A stretch of DNA of 34,425 nucleotides from Sistotremastrum niveocremeum HHB9708 (lineage: Eukaryota > Basidiomycota > Agaricomycetes > Sistotremastrales > Sistotremastraceae), in the NCBI GenBank assembly GCA_001630475.1, contig KV419446.1, forward strand, positions 149,378 through 183,802, read 5' to 3'. The notes beneath the pieces were generated by a model that saw only the letters and a program-made list of their open reading frames with translations, did no database searches and had not been told where the DNA came from. Of this stretch, positions 1 to 16,357 are shown piece by piece. The stretch's first letter is position 1; every line of letters begins with the position of its first letter. A program made the translations under genes and the position numbers.

Positions 1-75
1 GGTCTGGTCATTGTGGTCAGGTTCCAGTCAAGTTACGGTCTTTGAGCGGTCGCGTGACCTGACTTTCAAACACTA
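1..75. mobile_element. Right end of a hAT-like non-autonomous element (partial)
   Basis: The first 75 bases are dense in short GGTCA/CCAGTC-type motifs and end at position 75. Read on the minus strand, the end is TAGTGTTTGAAAGTC, which fits the hAT terminal pattern (Y-A-R-N-G) and closely resembles the right terminus of the element ending at 2827. The left end lies outside the window, so size and target duplication cannot be seen. Assignment rests on terminal similarity only. Confidence 0.45.
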
Positions 76-573
76 AGCACCAGGATCTGAATCCGAATCC
101 GAACTGACACCAACCCCAACACCAGCGCCGACACGTCTCACTTGGTGGCGTAAAGCAGCTACGGCGGTAGTCTTTGCAATGAAACGCCATGTTTTGCGCC
201 GCTAAATATTGTCTATATCAATTACGCCCTATCTTTCTCGCAGCTCTCATTTCCCTATTTTATATGGAAACCTATGTACTTATGTGTTATATTGAACTTC
301 CACTACGGAAGTGAGGAGCAGGTTACTGGATTGGGGCAGTGATGTAATTGGTAGAATAGGTCGGGCTAGGTAGAAGGGAATATAATGCGATTTTTATTGA
401 CTTTATTGAATTTTATGGTGCGATCTGATGAGAAATGCTTGGGCGCTGTATGATAGTTCGATGAGGATAATCCTAGCGCAGCTGTGTGCGGAATATGAAG
501 GCAAGCGATGTAGAATTGACTGAATGCGATTGATATTTTGATATTCTTATGATTTTAGGAGTTCGGACTTGGT
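76..573. other. Gene-free stretch, no recognised content
   Basis: About 500 bases lie between the partial element at the window edge and the target duplication of the next transposon. No reading frame with a recognisable product, no RNA gene and no clear repeat is visible apart from a trivial GAATCC doublet near 90. Confidence 0.5.
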
Positions 574-940
574 AATGGAATTAGTGTTGTAAAATGCAAT
601 CTAATCAGATATTTTACCCAAATTTTGAAATATCGATATCATGATCGATATCGCAATTTCCAAAATCTCAAAATATCTGATCGATATCGCGATATCAATA
701 TTTTTTTCCCCAAACTGTGATATCAATATCAATTTAAATCAGTTTAGATCGCTTTTGCGATAAAAATCGATTTATATTGCAGTTTTTTCTCAAATCCTTC
801 TGTAATCTATTTCCAACCAGTGATATATCATGTTTTTATGCTTCTGTGTTGGTATATCACCTCTTACATGGTGTAGGCAGTGATATGAGTGGCTGGATGA
901 TGCCCTCCTGGGAAGCATGAGCATCTGGGTGACCTGTGAC

Positions 941-1236
941 TAAGGATGAACACGAGTATATACCTGCCCCACCTGAGTATCCACTCATGAGTATTTCAGA
1001 GGAAATTCTAGCCAACCATACCCACTCACTTCCCAAAAGACGGGTACCTACCCAAGTAATACCTGAGTAAAATGGCCTTTTTACCCAGGTACCCCAGGTA
1101 TGGATACCTGTTTTTGACAGTTTTTCTGGGAAAACCCGGGCCAATACCCAGTACCTGTAGAAAGTGAAAAAGGCAGGTACCTACTCAGGTTTATCCATGG
1201 GTACCAGTTTTTTTCCTATACTCGTGTTCATCCTTA
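941..1236. mobile_element. hAT-like MITE, 296 bp, with 8-bp target duplication
   Basis: A perfect 20-bp terminal inverted repeat starts TAAGGATGAACACGAG at 941 and is mirrored at 1217-1236. It is directly flanked by the 8-bp direct repeat CCTGTGAC at 933-940 and 1237-1244. TAAGG fits the hAT terminal consensus. Inside, many copies of ACCTGAGTA, ACCCAGGTA and GGTACCTAC occur in both orientations, as expected of subterminal binding repeats. There is no coding capacity. The perfect repeats and duplication point to a fairly recent insertion. Confidence 0.85.
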
Positions 1237-1330
1237 CCTGTGACTGAGAGTAACATGGGTGACAACTGGCCCCCTGAGGGTGAGAATATGCCTATATATG
1301 AGATATAAGGAGTGAAAACACTGTGATATA

Positions 1331-1882
1331 CAGTCGACTCCCTCTTATCCCATGGCCTTCCGTGGACATCCAATCCTATGGGTTAGTGGAGAGTATGGCT
1401 TACAAGAATAAAATGAATATATATAATATTTTTAAAATGATTTAAATATTATATTTCACGACTTTCTTCACAGGAGATACTGATTACCAGCATTAGTCTG
1501 TCTATCAAGATGTCATTACCGTGCCTCTCGCCTCGTGTTCGGCCATCAATTGGTTTCTCGGGTCAAGATGAGTCGCTAAGGGACGCTAAAAGCTCCGAAA
1601 TGGAATAAAATATTGATTTATATATTGATTTATGGGTTATGGACCTTCAAACAGCGTTCAAAAATCCTATGGGCTACGGGGTATGGCGGGAATATGGGTT
1701 ATCAATTAGGAACCCATAGCGTTCCACCCACAAGCCATGGGATAAGGCGGGTTATGGGTTGTGAGAGCCATGGGAAAGGAGGGAGTCCTTCAGAAAAAAA
1801 TAGACCAGCTAATTCGACTCCTGAGTACTCCTGAGTGCTCAGGAGTCGAATTAGCTGGTCTATTTTTTTCTGAAGTCGACTG
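1331..1882. mobile_element. pogo/mariner-like MITE in a TA target, interrupted by a hairpin
   Basis: The left end is CAGTCGACTCCCTCTTATCC from 1331. The right end read inward is CAGTCGACT followed, after removal of the 88-nt hairpin at 1788-1875, by CCCTCCTTTCCCATGG. The reconstructed 25-bp terminal repeats differ at two positions. TA dinucleotides flank both ends (1329-1330 and 1883-1884), as for Tc1/mariner/pogo elements, whose ends often start CAGT. Internal sequence (about 464 bp without the hairpin) holds more CCCATGG and ATGGGTTAT motifs but no transposase. Confidence 0.7.
1788..1875. repeat. Perfect 38-bp inverted repeat (fold-back element)
   Basis: Arms 1788-1825 and 1838-1875 are exact reverse complements separated by a 12-nt loop. 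The sequence begins CTTCAGAAAAAAATAGACC. It splits the right terminal repeat of the surrounding MITE between GAGTC and TCGACTG, so the dinucleotide TC would be the only duplicated target base pair. It could be a very small fold-back transposon or the product of a rearrangement. The transcript would form a long stable hairpin. Confidence 0.8.
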
Positions 1883-2322
1883 TAGTACAATAGAGGATAT
1901 ATGGGTATTAACAAATGATATATACTGCTATTATGAGCTCCAGATACCCCAAATATCACCTGAAATTGACCCCAGGTTCACCCAAAATCACATCAGTTTT
2001 TATCAGTTTAAATCGATATTTTGCGATATTTTGAAATCTGGAAAGGGCAATAATATCTGATCATGATCACCTCCAAAGTCAGGATATTTGATCGCAAATC
2101 TGATCGCAAAGTGATATGATGTAATCTGATTTGCGATATATTGCGATATTTTATATCTGATCGTTACAACACTAAATGGAATGGCTAATGTATTTCTTAT
2201 ACGGATGGGGCGAGGCTACAGAGGGAATCAAACCGTCTCTGCGACTGGTTCAATGGCTCTGAGAATCTGAGATCACTCAAAATGGGGGAGAAACCGTGCA
2301 CTGGCTGTATTCTGGGGAGTAC

Positions 2323-2827
2323 TAGGGTTTTAAGGTCCAGTCCATGTGACTGCAGGCAACCGCAGGTCGTGGTGGGGTCGTGACTGGACTGCAGTTGCTG
2401 GTCATCTAGATTTCTGAAAATCAGGCAACCGGCAACTGCAGTCATGACCAGTCGCAACTGTGGTCGCAACCGAGGACTCTTAAGGGCCCTCAGACAGGGT
2501 ATTTTGGGTGTCAAGTGACCATTTATGGCCATGTATTCATCAAATATGGTACCATATAGTGTTCCTATGTGTTAATACACACTATATGACCACTAATAAG
2601 ACTCAAAAACAATATATAAATGAATAAAATAATGGTTTATGCCAGTTATGACCTCAGTTGCTGGCCATGACTGGTCAGGCAATTGGTCTTTTTGTGACTG
2701 GTTGCCAGACCCTGCAACCGGTCGCAGTTGCCAGTCATGCAAAATTTTGACAGGCAACCGGACCGGCAGTTACCAGTCACGGGCAAAAAGTGAAAAAGTC
2801 CAGTCGCAACCGGACTTTCAAACTCTA
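2323..2827. mobile_element. Possible hAT-like element with CAGTC/GCAACCG repeats
   Basis: The left end TAGGGTTTTAAGGTCC (2323) and the right end read inward TAGAGTTTGAAAGTCC (2827) are imperfect inverted repeats that fit the hAT terminal pattern. Both flanks of the body (2340-2475, 2640-2810) are crowded with CCAGTC, GCAACCGG and CTGCAGTTGC motifs in both orientations. A 10-bp inverted repeat (2553-2562/2579-2588) lies in the AT-rich centre. The adjacent 8-mers do not match, so no target duplication supports the boundaries; the copy may be old or chimeric. Confidence 0.45.
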
Positions 2828-2965
2828 CTTGACTCAGGCACGATACGCTAGCTTATCAAGCCTGCAAACGGGCATAGAGCGCCATGAATTTCTCAATCAA
2901 TACACTATTATCTCAGAGGTACAAAAGAGAGGTGTTACAAGCATAAAAAGTGTTCAGTCTAAAAT

Positions 2966-4743
2966 CTACCCGTGCACACCAAGGCGTTTCGCTGACTGAA
3001 ACCATTTCCGTAGCCGGTTTGAGTGAACGGCTGCCGAGTGATTCTCTGTGAGCATGCTCCGCTCGTCGCTCTGTTTAGTATACTCCACTTCTGTTTCTGG
3101 ATCAGCATAATTTACTCTGAACATTCCCTTGTCAATACTATTTTCCATCTTTGCCTCCATGAGAATGATGCCCCGTGATTCGTCGTATGTCAATTCCGTA
3201 AAATCCTCTACTCCCGCAATATCTGGACAGCGGAAAGTCCGAGATTCAAGTCGCGTGTTGTCGTAGTTCAAGAAAGATAATGTGAATTCTTCTCCGGGTT
3301 TGAGACGGCCGCTGCCAGCGTACTGTATTGCTCCGGGGGCCTTACGGAGATAGTCGGTATTCATTCCTGTACAGTCGACCGAACGAATCTGATAGGACTT
3401 AAGCTCGTTAGTTGGAAGGAGATAAAGGGAGTTCAAGTGTAAGACTTCGGTGGGAGGCCAGGCTCCCTTGGGAGAACTCGGGTACCTTGTCGTAAGGGTG
3501 TACTCCAAGAATGTCGCTCCAACGGGAGGCGATGTAAGATCGAGCTCAACGTTGGGATCCATATCTCTGTGAATGAATGTATCAGTGCTGAAGATCTCCA
3601 CATAAACATCCTTGTGTGTCAAGATCCCATCGGGTTGATCCAAGAAAGAAGTCTCGTCTCCCTCAAATAAGAAATTGGGAAGATGTGCAACATGATGCAT
3701 CACAACTATCTCGCTCCGGGAATCCATGCATATGGATTTTTTCCACGTGACGACAAGACGTAGAGATACATGTAGGCGCATTCCGTAGGAAATCTGAAGA
3801 ACATGCGATGCGTCAAGATTCGCTGTAATGTTGAGATATTAATAATCATACTCTCGTTATTCCTTCGTCCTTCTCCTCCCATAAATCTCTCGGAAATATG
3901 AGTCTTGCACAACGAAGGGTCTTGACATTGACCACCTGCCATGCTACGCCGTCATCGAGCACGGAACTGTTGCTCACGACAAAATGTTCGACAAATTTGA
4001 CGTATCGAGCAGCAGCAGGGAGCTTCACAAGTGTGGATGATTCGAGCTTGGGGGCGGTGGGTGGTCCGTTCTCGTTGGGAAATTGAACTTCCATGAGTCT
4101 GAGGTGGCTGAAACGAAAATTGGAAAACGTTTCCAGACATGCCAGCACCACCCTGCCACCTCCCAAAGTACAGCCCGGCCCTTCCATCGAAACATATCGC
4201 GCATCAGGGCTGAGGTCCAATTCACATGATATATGCTCCCAGCCAGGCTTGGCTCTTCCGATGAGCGCCTTGCCTGTGAAATCAAGAGATATTCTGTTCA
4301 TGAGATACCAGGAATCGCCAGAAAGTTGTGCGTATTGGTAGGGTCCTTCCAGTGACGATTCTTCTGTCGTATCTGTATCGGCTCTGGTGGGACCATACGC
4401 AGTATAGCCTCTGGGAATACAGAGCTTGTTGTCTCGAATTTGTTCACCGCACTTGACGGTTCGCGCAACGAGCTGCACGAGAAGTTTCAGATGAATCTCG
4501 GACGAAATATACCCGATTGGCAAGGCCAATATATCGAAGTCCGAGGCACCTAGCCAGTACGGTCGACACGTATGGGCCAGATGATAGAAAAAACGACAAG
4601 TCTAGGAGTTAATGAGCGAGCCGTTCAGTCGAGGGAAAGGATCAGGTACGTGCATTCGAGAGATTGTATAAGTCGTGTAGTGACTCGTTCTCCATGATAT
4701 GGATGACGAGCTCGGTTGGGAAAGTGAGAAATGTGGTGGGCAT
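2966..4743 (-). CDS. F-box family protein, 555 aa
   Basis: Exons on the minus strand are 4654-4743, 3852-4601 and 2966-3793, giving about 555 residues. The first 48 residues form an F-box (LTFPTELVIHIM, then TCRFFYHLAHTCRPYW), the motif that binds Skp1 in SCF ubiquitin ligases. The body shares motifs with the F-box paralogs at 28-32 kb, such as a NSWY/DSWYL segment and GPPTAP. The first intron sits exactly where the paralogs have theirs (phase 0, just before the TC of the second F-box helix), but here it needs a GC donor (AAT|GCACGT). A GT-AG alternative (donor GTACCT, acceptor at CTGGCTAG) also keeps frame but deletes half the F-box. Intron 2 is 58 nt. The substrate is unknown. Confidence 0.72.
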
Positions 4744-5442
4744 GAGGAGGGTTTGGAATCGGTGATCTGGTAGGTGAAGTCACGAGAAAGGAGGTCTCCT
4801 TCTATTTAAGGCGATTGTCAGTCTGCTGAGACAAGGCAGATGCAAATGCCACTTTACCTGTTGTCTGCTCAATTATGCTCTATCCTCTCAACGCTGCTTT
4901 CGGAACAAAAGGCTTATTGTTGAACGAACAACCATGACTAACGCGTCGTCACCGAACAAGAATAAGAATAAAAACAAGAGCGGTGCGCATGCTGCGTAGG
5001 ATGCATTCACTGTGGCGTTCGCGGTGCAGCCGGGTCTGGCAGCTAACGCTGCGTTTCATTTCGAAAACAGATACGGCTGACTCTCTTATTCCAACTGGCA
5101 CGCAAGTTCCGCTAGAATGCGAGGGAGTGCGTGTGGTGCAATAGGTTCACTGGCGGCCTGTTGTTTGGATATATTTGCAACACTTTTTACTGGAAACTGC
5201 CCTCAACTACGCAGGATCGGGGCTCGTCGAGAATAAATATATGGAGCTAGGTAGCAAGACTAAGTACGTATACGTGCAAATATCAACAGTGACAACAAGA
5301 GTGAGAGTGAGCGAATTATATGTCCGAAAGTCCGAGAACTCCGATGTATCATTCAGAGGAGGAATGAAAGTAGATAAGGAAAGAATGACTATGCACAATG
5401 ATTGTTTCTTGCATCGAGTGATGCATTTTGATTGGAGGGTGA
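4744..5442. other. Intergenic region upstream of the F-box gene
   Basis: About 700 bases lie between the F-box start and the stop of the fucosyltransferase-like gene. Apart from the short broken frame at 4934-5080, nothing recognisable is seen. An open + strand frame across about 5175-5504 overlaps the end of the opposite gene and has no family resemblance, so I treat it as chance. Confidence 0.5.
4934..5080 (+). other. Short reading frame with one in-frame stop, possible remnant
   Basis: An ATG in good context (ACCATGAC) opens a frame encoding an Asn/Lys-rich start (SPNKNKNKNKSG). It meets TAG at 4997-4999 and then stays open to TGA at 5078-5080, reading an Ala/Phe-rich stretch. The composition on both sides of the stop looks protein-like, but there is no family I recognise. 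It may be a degraded gene start, a tiny gene of 21 codons, or chance. Confidence 0.2.
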
Positions 5443-7178
5443 TCATGATTGAGGGAGAAAATGAGTTGAGTTTGATCCTGAGTGAGGATCGTTTTCAGGG
5501 ATAGTGCGCCGCCAGAATCGATTCGTTGCAGGATCAAGGCCTTCTTCCATCCGTAACGTCACCGCATTCGACGTCAGCGATGAGAACTGACATATCGTGA
5601 GCTATCTTCAAACAGAATTAAATAGAAGGACGTACCCCGTTGCCGACGAACACCTCCGCCCGCTGAACAATCGACATATCCACCGCCATACTAACATATT
5701 TAGCATGACTATCCAACTCCAGATCCAACGAAGACTTAACACCCTCCCACCCATCCTCAATCAACATCCTCCTCAACTCTTCCACGAACCCCCGTCCACC
5801 GTTCGTCAGTACGAACACCCACTTCAACTCCCCTCCACTCTTCGCTTTCCATTCCTTCCGCACCGTATTCAATTTGGACACGATCTGAACGAGAGAAGGC
5901 CAACAGTGATCTTGGAAATAATCGTGTCGGGAGTGGAACGATGTATATGGCGGAACGACGAATTTATCGGGTAATGAGTCGAATTGATTGAAGCCCATGT
6001 ATGTGGCGCCCCAATTTGCGAGTCGTGGACAATGGCCTTTGTAATCTCCTCGTCGGATGTGAGCTGCTACGAGCCCTGGGATGACGGATGATGATGAGGC
6101 TTCTATTGAGGGTGATGGGATGATGTTGTGGATATTCCGAGAGACGGTGTACCGGACTAATGGGGACCAAGAGAAGAGGGACATTATAGGTGATGATTGG
6201 AGGGAATGCCAGAGAGAAATTATACGGTGTGAGTTGAACAAACTATCAAGTCAGTTTCGTTAGTAATCACGCGCTTTAGGCGGGAGTACGGAGGAGACGT
6301 ACAATATATCAAATAAGGGAGGTTGATGTTCATCGATCTCGATGCACGACTCTGTCATGCCCCCGAGGACTTCTATCCATCTTTTCATAATGACACTGGC
6401 TTCTTCGCCACGAATATCTCCCATGACGCTCTCGACATCTACGAACGTCCTTCTCTCCGGCGGACACACAACTTCCCACCATTCCGAACTGATAGCACGA
6501 GGAGCATTAGATGATGAAGGGAGAGGACCACCCGCGCTCGGACCTGAGATGAACGCGTTCAGAGGCAGTCGGGCAGGTCTGAGGGCAAAGTCGTATATTG
6601 TGTAAGGAAAGGGTGTATGTGACCATGTATAGGTCTCAAAGACGTATCCGCGACGCGACGCGTAAGCAAGATGTGAGAGAGCAAGTGTCTCTTGAAGAAT
6701 GTTATTCAGGCCATGGCCTGTTACTCGATTCGTAAACCTGTACCTGTCGATTAACATGATACTAGGACGGAGTCGAATGAGCTGACCTGACGAATCGTCC
6801 GTTCTTGCCCTCCGGAAATGGCAATGAAAGATTGTGTTGAGCCAATGATTTCTCCAACTCATAATACTCGGAGAACAAAGGTGGGACACCTCCGTTCCAA
6901 AGAACGCCAAACGCAAGAAATGCGAACACGGCACCAAGGATAGCAGGCAGTTTCCTCAAAGTCCACCAAATCAACGCCCTCGTCCCTGATCCAGCTAACG
7001 ATCCAGCGCGTCGCCTGCGAGCACTACTGATAGCACCGCCATGATTTGGATATTCCAATGGATATTCGCCGAGCTCTGCGTCATCGTGTCCGTGACCGTT
7101 GGAGACCACGAGTTCGTATTGATCCTTTTGACGGACTCGAAGTAAGAGATTTGATATTCTGCTTCGCCATGCAAGCAT
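5443..7178 (-). CDS. Type II membrane glycosyltransferase resembling GDP-fucose O-fucosyltransferases, 527 aa
   Basis: Four exons (6787-7178, 6303-6743, 5636-6242, 5443-5586) join in frame to 527 residues. Residues 1-75 are a basic cytoplasmic tail, about 77-96 a single membrane anchor (LPAILGAVFAFLAFGVLW), then a luminal catalytic part. Family marks are GHGLNNILQETLALSHLAYASRR near the start of the domain, HIRRGD at 339-344 (the sugar-nucleotide binding signature of fucosyltransferase folds), and VGNGFSSLTSNAVTLR near the C-terminus. The last junction places NG|FSSLTS across a 49-nt intron. The protein likely sits in ER or Golgi. Donor sugar and acceptor are not shown; annotation as O-fucosyltransferase-like is by motif only. 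The tail after the conserved block (about 35 residues) is unusual and may be partly spurious. Confidence 0.72.
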
Positions 7179-7496
7179 GAAGCACTAGAAACGATGAATA
7201 GCTACAGCTAAAGCTGAGAAAGAGAGCGAAATGAAGATTGGGACTCAGACGAAAAGATGACCGCAGTCGCTGCGGCGCCGGCATCGATTTGACGCAGTCG
7301 ACTTCGGCTTTCGGGGCCGAGCCGGCTTACGCTTAGCAACGTGCGATCTCGATTCAGGCACGCCATCCACGCCGTAATCAAAATTTGAGGCTGTTTGAAG
7401 CTGGAACAACGAATGAACAGGATGCACGTTCAACGACGTCTCGTGAATAATAACCGAATACAAAAATATGAGCTTTCGCTATAGTAAATATACGAT
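7179..7496. other. Intergenic, no feature recognised
   Basis: About 320 bases between the fucosyltransferase-like start and the stop of the first CDH gene. It must contain the promoter of the former (minus strand) and the 3' end of the latter. No conserved motif stands out. Confidence 0.5.
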
Positions 7497-14630
<7,134 letters not shown>

Positions 14631-16357
14631 GGTCGATCCTTCCAATTGATGGGGGTGTTGAAGGAGGACTGAAGACGTGCCCCTGCCCAATGCTTGGCAT
14701 TTTAAAGTTTTTTGACTTGACCTGAATATTGTAGCAATTGCATTCAACCACAAGGCCCTTTGCTCACGGGCTCGATCATGGTGGGCGAGAATAGACCGGC
14801 GACGGAGAAGAGCTGCGGAGTTCGTCTGAGTTTGAAAAATTGGCTATTTTGAGTGTGGGTCAATTCCATTTCCAGCTTGACGGAAACAGTTCGGACAGGA
14901 CACTCTGGCGTGACTTCAGATCCTATTTGAAATCAACCCGAAGTTCAATCGTACGACGCTACGCTTTCTGGAGTCTCTTCCAGTCAGAAGTCTCTGATGA
15001 CAACGTCGCATCTGCGTCGCACCGAGCTTTGACCCTCGTTCGCCCGTCGCGTTTGCTCATGATCGAGTACAGCGATCAAGCTGGGGCAGGAACGCTCATT
15101 CAGACGCTTCGGCTTCTTTGTCAAGTAAATGCCAATCAGCGTCACCAAATTCGTCATTCAATGTGTACAATCTGCGCCCCAGTCTCGACCTGCGCAGCGT
15201 TCCATCGCCATGGATAGCAATCTTCCTGAGTTACCTCGTATTAAACGGATCTCGCAGTGTCCAAGACCTTCCGAGGTTCAAGGATTGCATCAAAGGCTTC
15301 CGCATGGCGTGCCATGCCCGCTGCTACAGTATGATGCGGGCCAATCGGCCAACACCCATTGCCTTACCCGCATGACCATTGCGGTTCCGAAGTTATGTCT
15401 CAACGATCTTCCAAACGCATCTCTGGCAATCTCTTGTTCATGATCCTAGGCCACGTCGACAATCCTTTTTTTCGATCACGCACCCGGAAGCTACACTACC
15501 TCATCAGGGGAACCTAACCGAGCCAATCGGGGACCGTGCCTTACACATCATCACCCGACCGCTACCGAGACGGTGCGCAAGCTCCAAACGTCTATTTCTT
15601 ATCGATACTCTTCTCTCACTTTACTTCACTTCTATGTCCACGTTCATGTTATTTTAGGAGAATCTCCTGATAAATCACAATCTGTGCAGATCTAAGTGAC
15701 TTCTTTTTTGGCCTGGCAACCACTCAATCTTTGGGCTCGCACGATCTCAACACGGAATTTCTTTGGTGGTGCGCTATGTATGCCGACGGCCCGCTATCTG
15801 CATCATTTCCAACTCATCCGACGGCATAGCAAACGTTCTTGTCCTTTGCTCGGTTGTTTGTGGTACCTTTCCGGCACCGTCGGCATAGAGAAGCTCAAAA
15901 ATAGTCACAAGATACGAATTGAGAACTTTCGGATAAAGCTGGCCTCTGATCGTGGCTTGGTCCCGAGATGCAGATGCCGTTCTCCGCTATCCTCGGCTTC
16001 TGTTCATGCAGACCGTGAAGCTCCTTTTGTCTACCCGACGTTCCTTGCTACGTTTCGACGACTCGTCATACTCTCAGGCAGCGATCGGATTCTAAGCTGT
16101 CGTGATAATTACCAAATACTTCTGGACGACGATCCACTGGAGCCTATCGTCGGTTTCCCTTCGAAATAGTAATGTACAGCCTGCAGGTGGACTTGAATGT
16201 GAGACGATTGTAGAAACAGAGAGTACAGTCTCGGATTCGAATTTTCCAAACGGCAGGGGCTAGTGACCAAGACTTGCTAGTCTCAATTTAGTCAGAGACA
16301 AATGACCGGGAATCTACACTAGTACAGGGAGAAGCTTTGGCTAGCTCAATGACTCGT
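14631..16357. other. Long stretch without a recognised gene
   Basis: About 1.7 kb between the CDH copy 2 start and the stop of the DUF6533-like gene. The + strand has several overlapping open frames of 80-157 codons (for example about 15129-15443 and 15696-16169), many lacking an ATG, without family motifs or a consistent splice model. The minus strand has none of note. It holds the CDH copy 2 promoter at its left edge. A divergent or species-specific gene cannot be excluded. Confidence 0.4.
14700..14706 (-). promoter_or_regulatory. TATA-like box of CDH copy 2
   Basis: TTTAAAA on the minus strand lies about 70 nt before the ATG at 14630, a usual distance for a fungal TATA box. No clear SYGGRG site was found close by. 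Confidence 0.35.

Larger units (their letters stand above)
582..2174. mobile_element. Outer hAT-like non-autonomous transposon, 1593 bp, carrying nested insertions
   Basis: The ends are perfect 11-bp inverted repeats TAGTGTTGTAA (582-592) and TTACAACACTA (2164-2174). They are flanked by a perfect 8-bp direct repeat AATGGAAT (574-581 and 2175-2182). An 8-bp target duplication and a TAGTG start are hAT hallmarks. The arms just inside the ends are AT-rich with repeated TCAGATAT and TGCGATAT/GATATCGATATC motifs in both orientations (600-790, 2010-2163), typical of hAT subterminal repeats. No transposase frame is present, so it would need help in trans. Three further insertions lie inside (941-1236, 1331-1882, 1788-1875). 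Confidence 0.8.

Noticed and set aside
600-790. GATATCGATATC-rich block as a replication origin or centromere repeat
   Set aside because: The same motifs recur just inside the other end of the hAT-like element, so they are better explained as its subterminal repeats.
2197-2851. Open frames over the CAGTC/GCAACCG-rich DNA
   Set aside because: They run through the repeated motifs of the putative hAT-like element in several frames and show no protein family; they are products of repeat composition.
5175-5504. 109-codon + strand frame
   Set aside because: It overlaps the last exon of the fucosyltransferase-like gene on the other strand and has no family resemblance.
15129-16169. Possible multi-exon + strand gene
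   Set aside because: The frames can be strung together only with arbitrary junctions, some lack an ATG, and no domain is recognisable.
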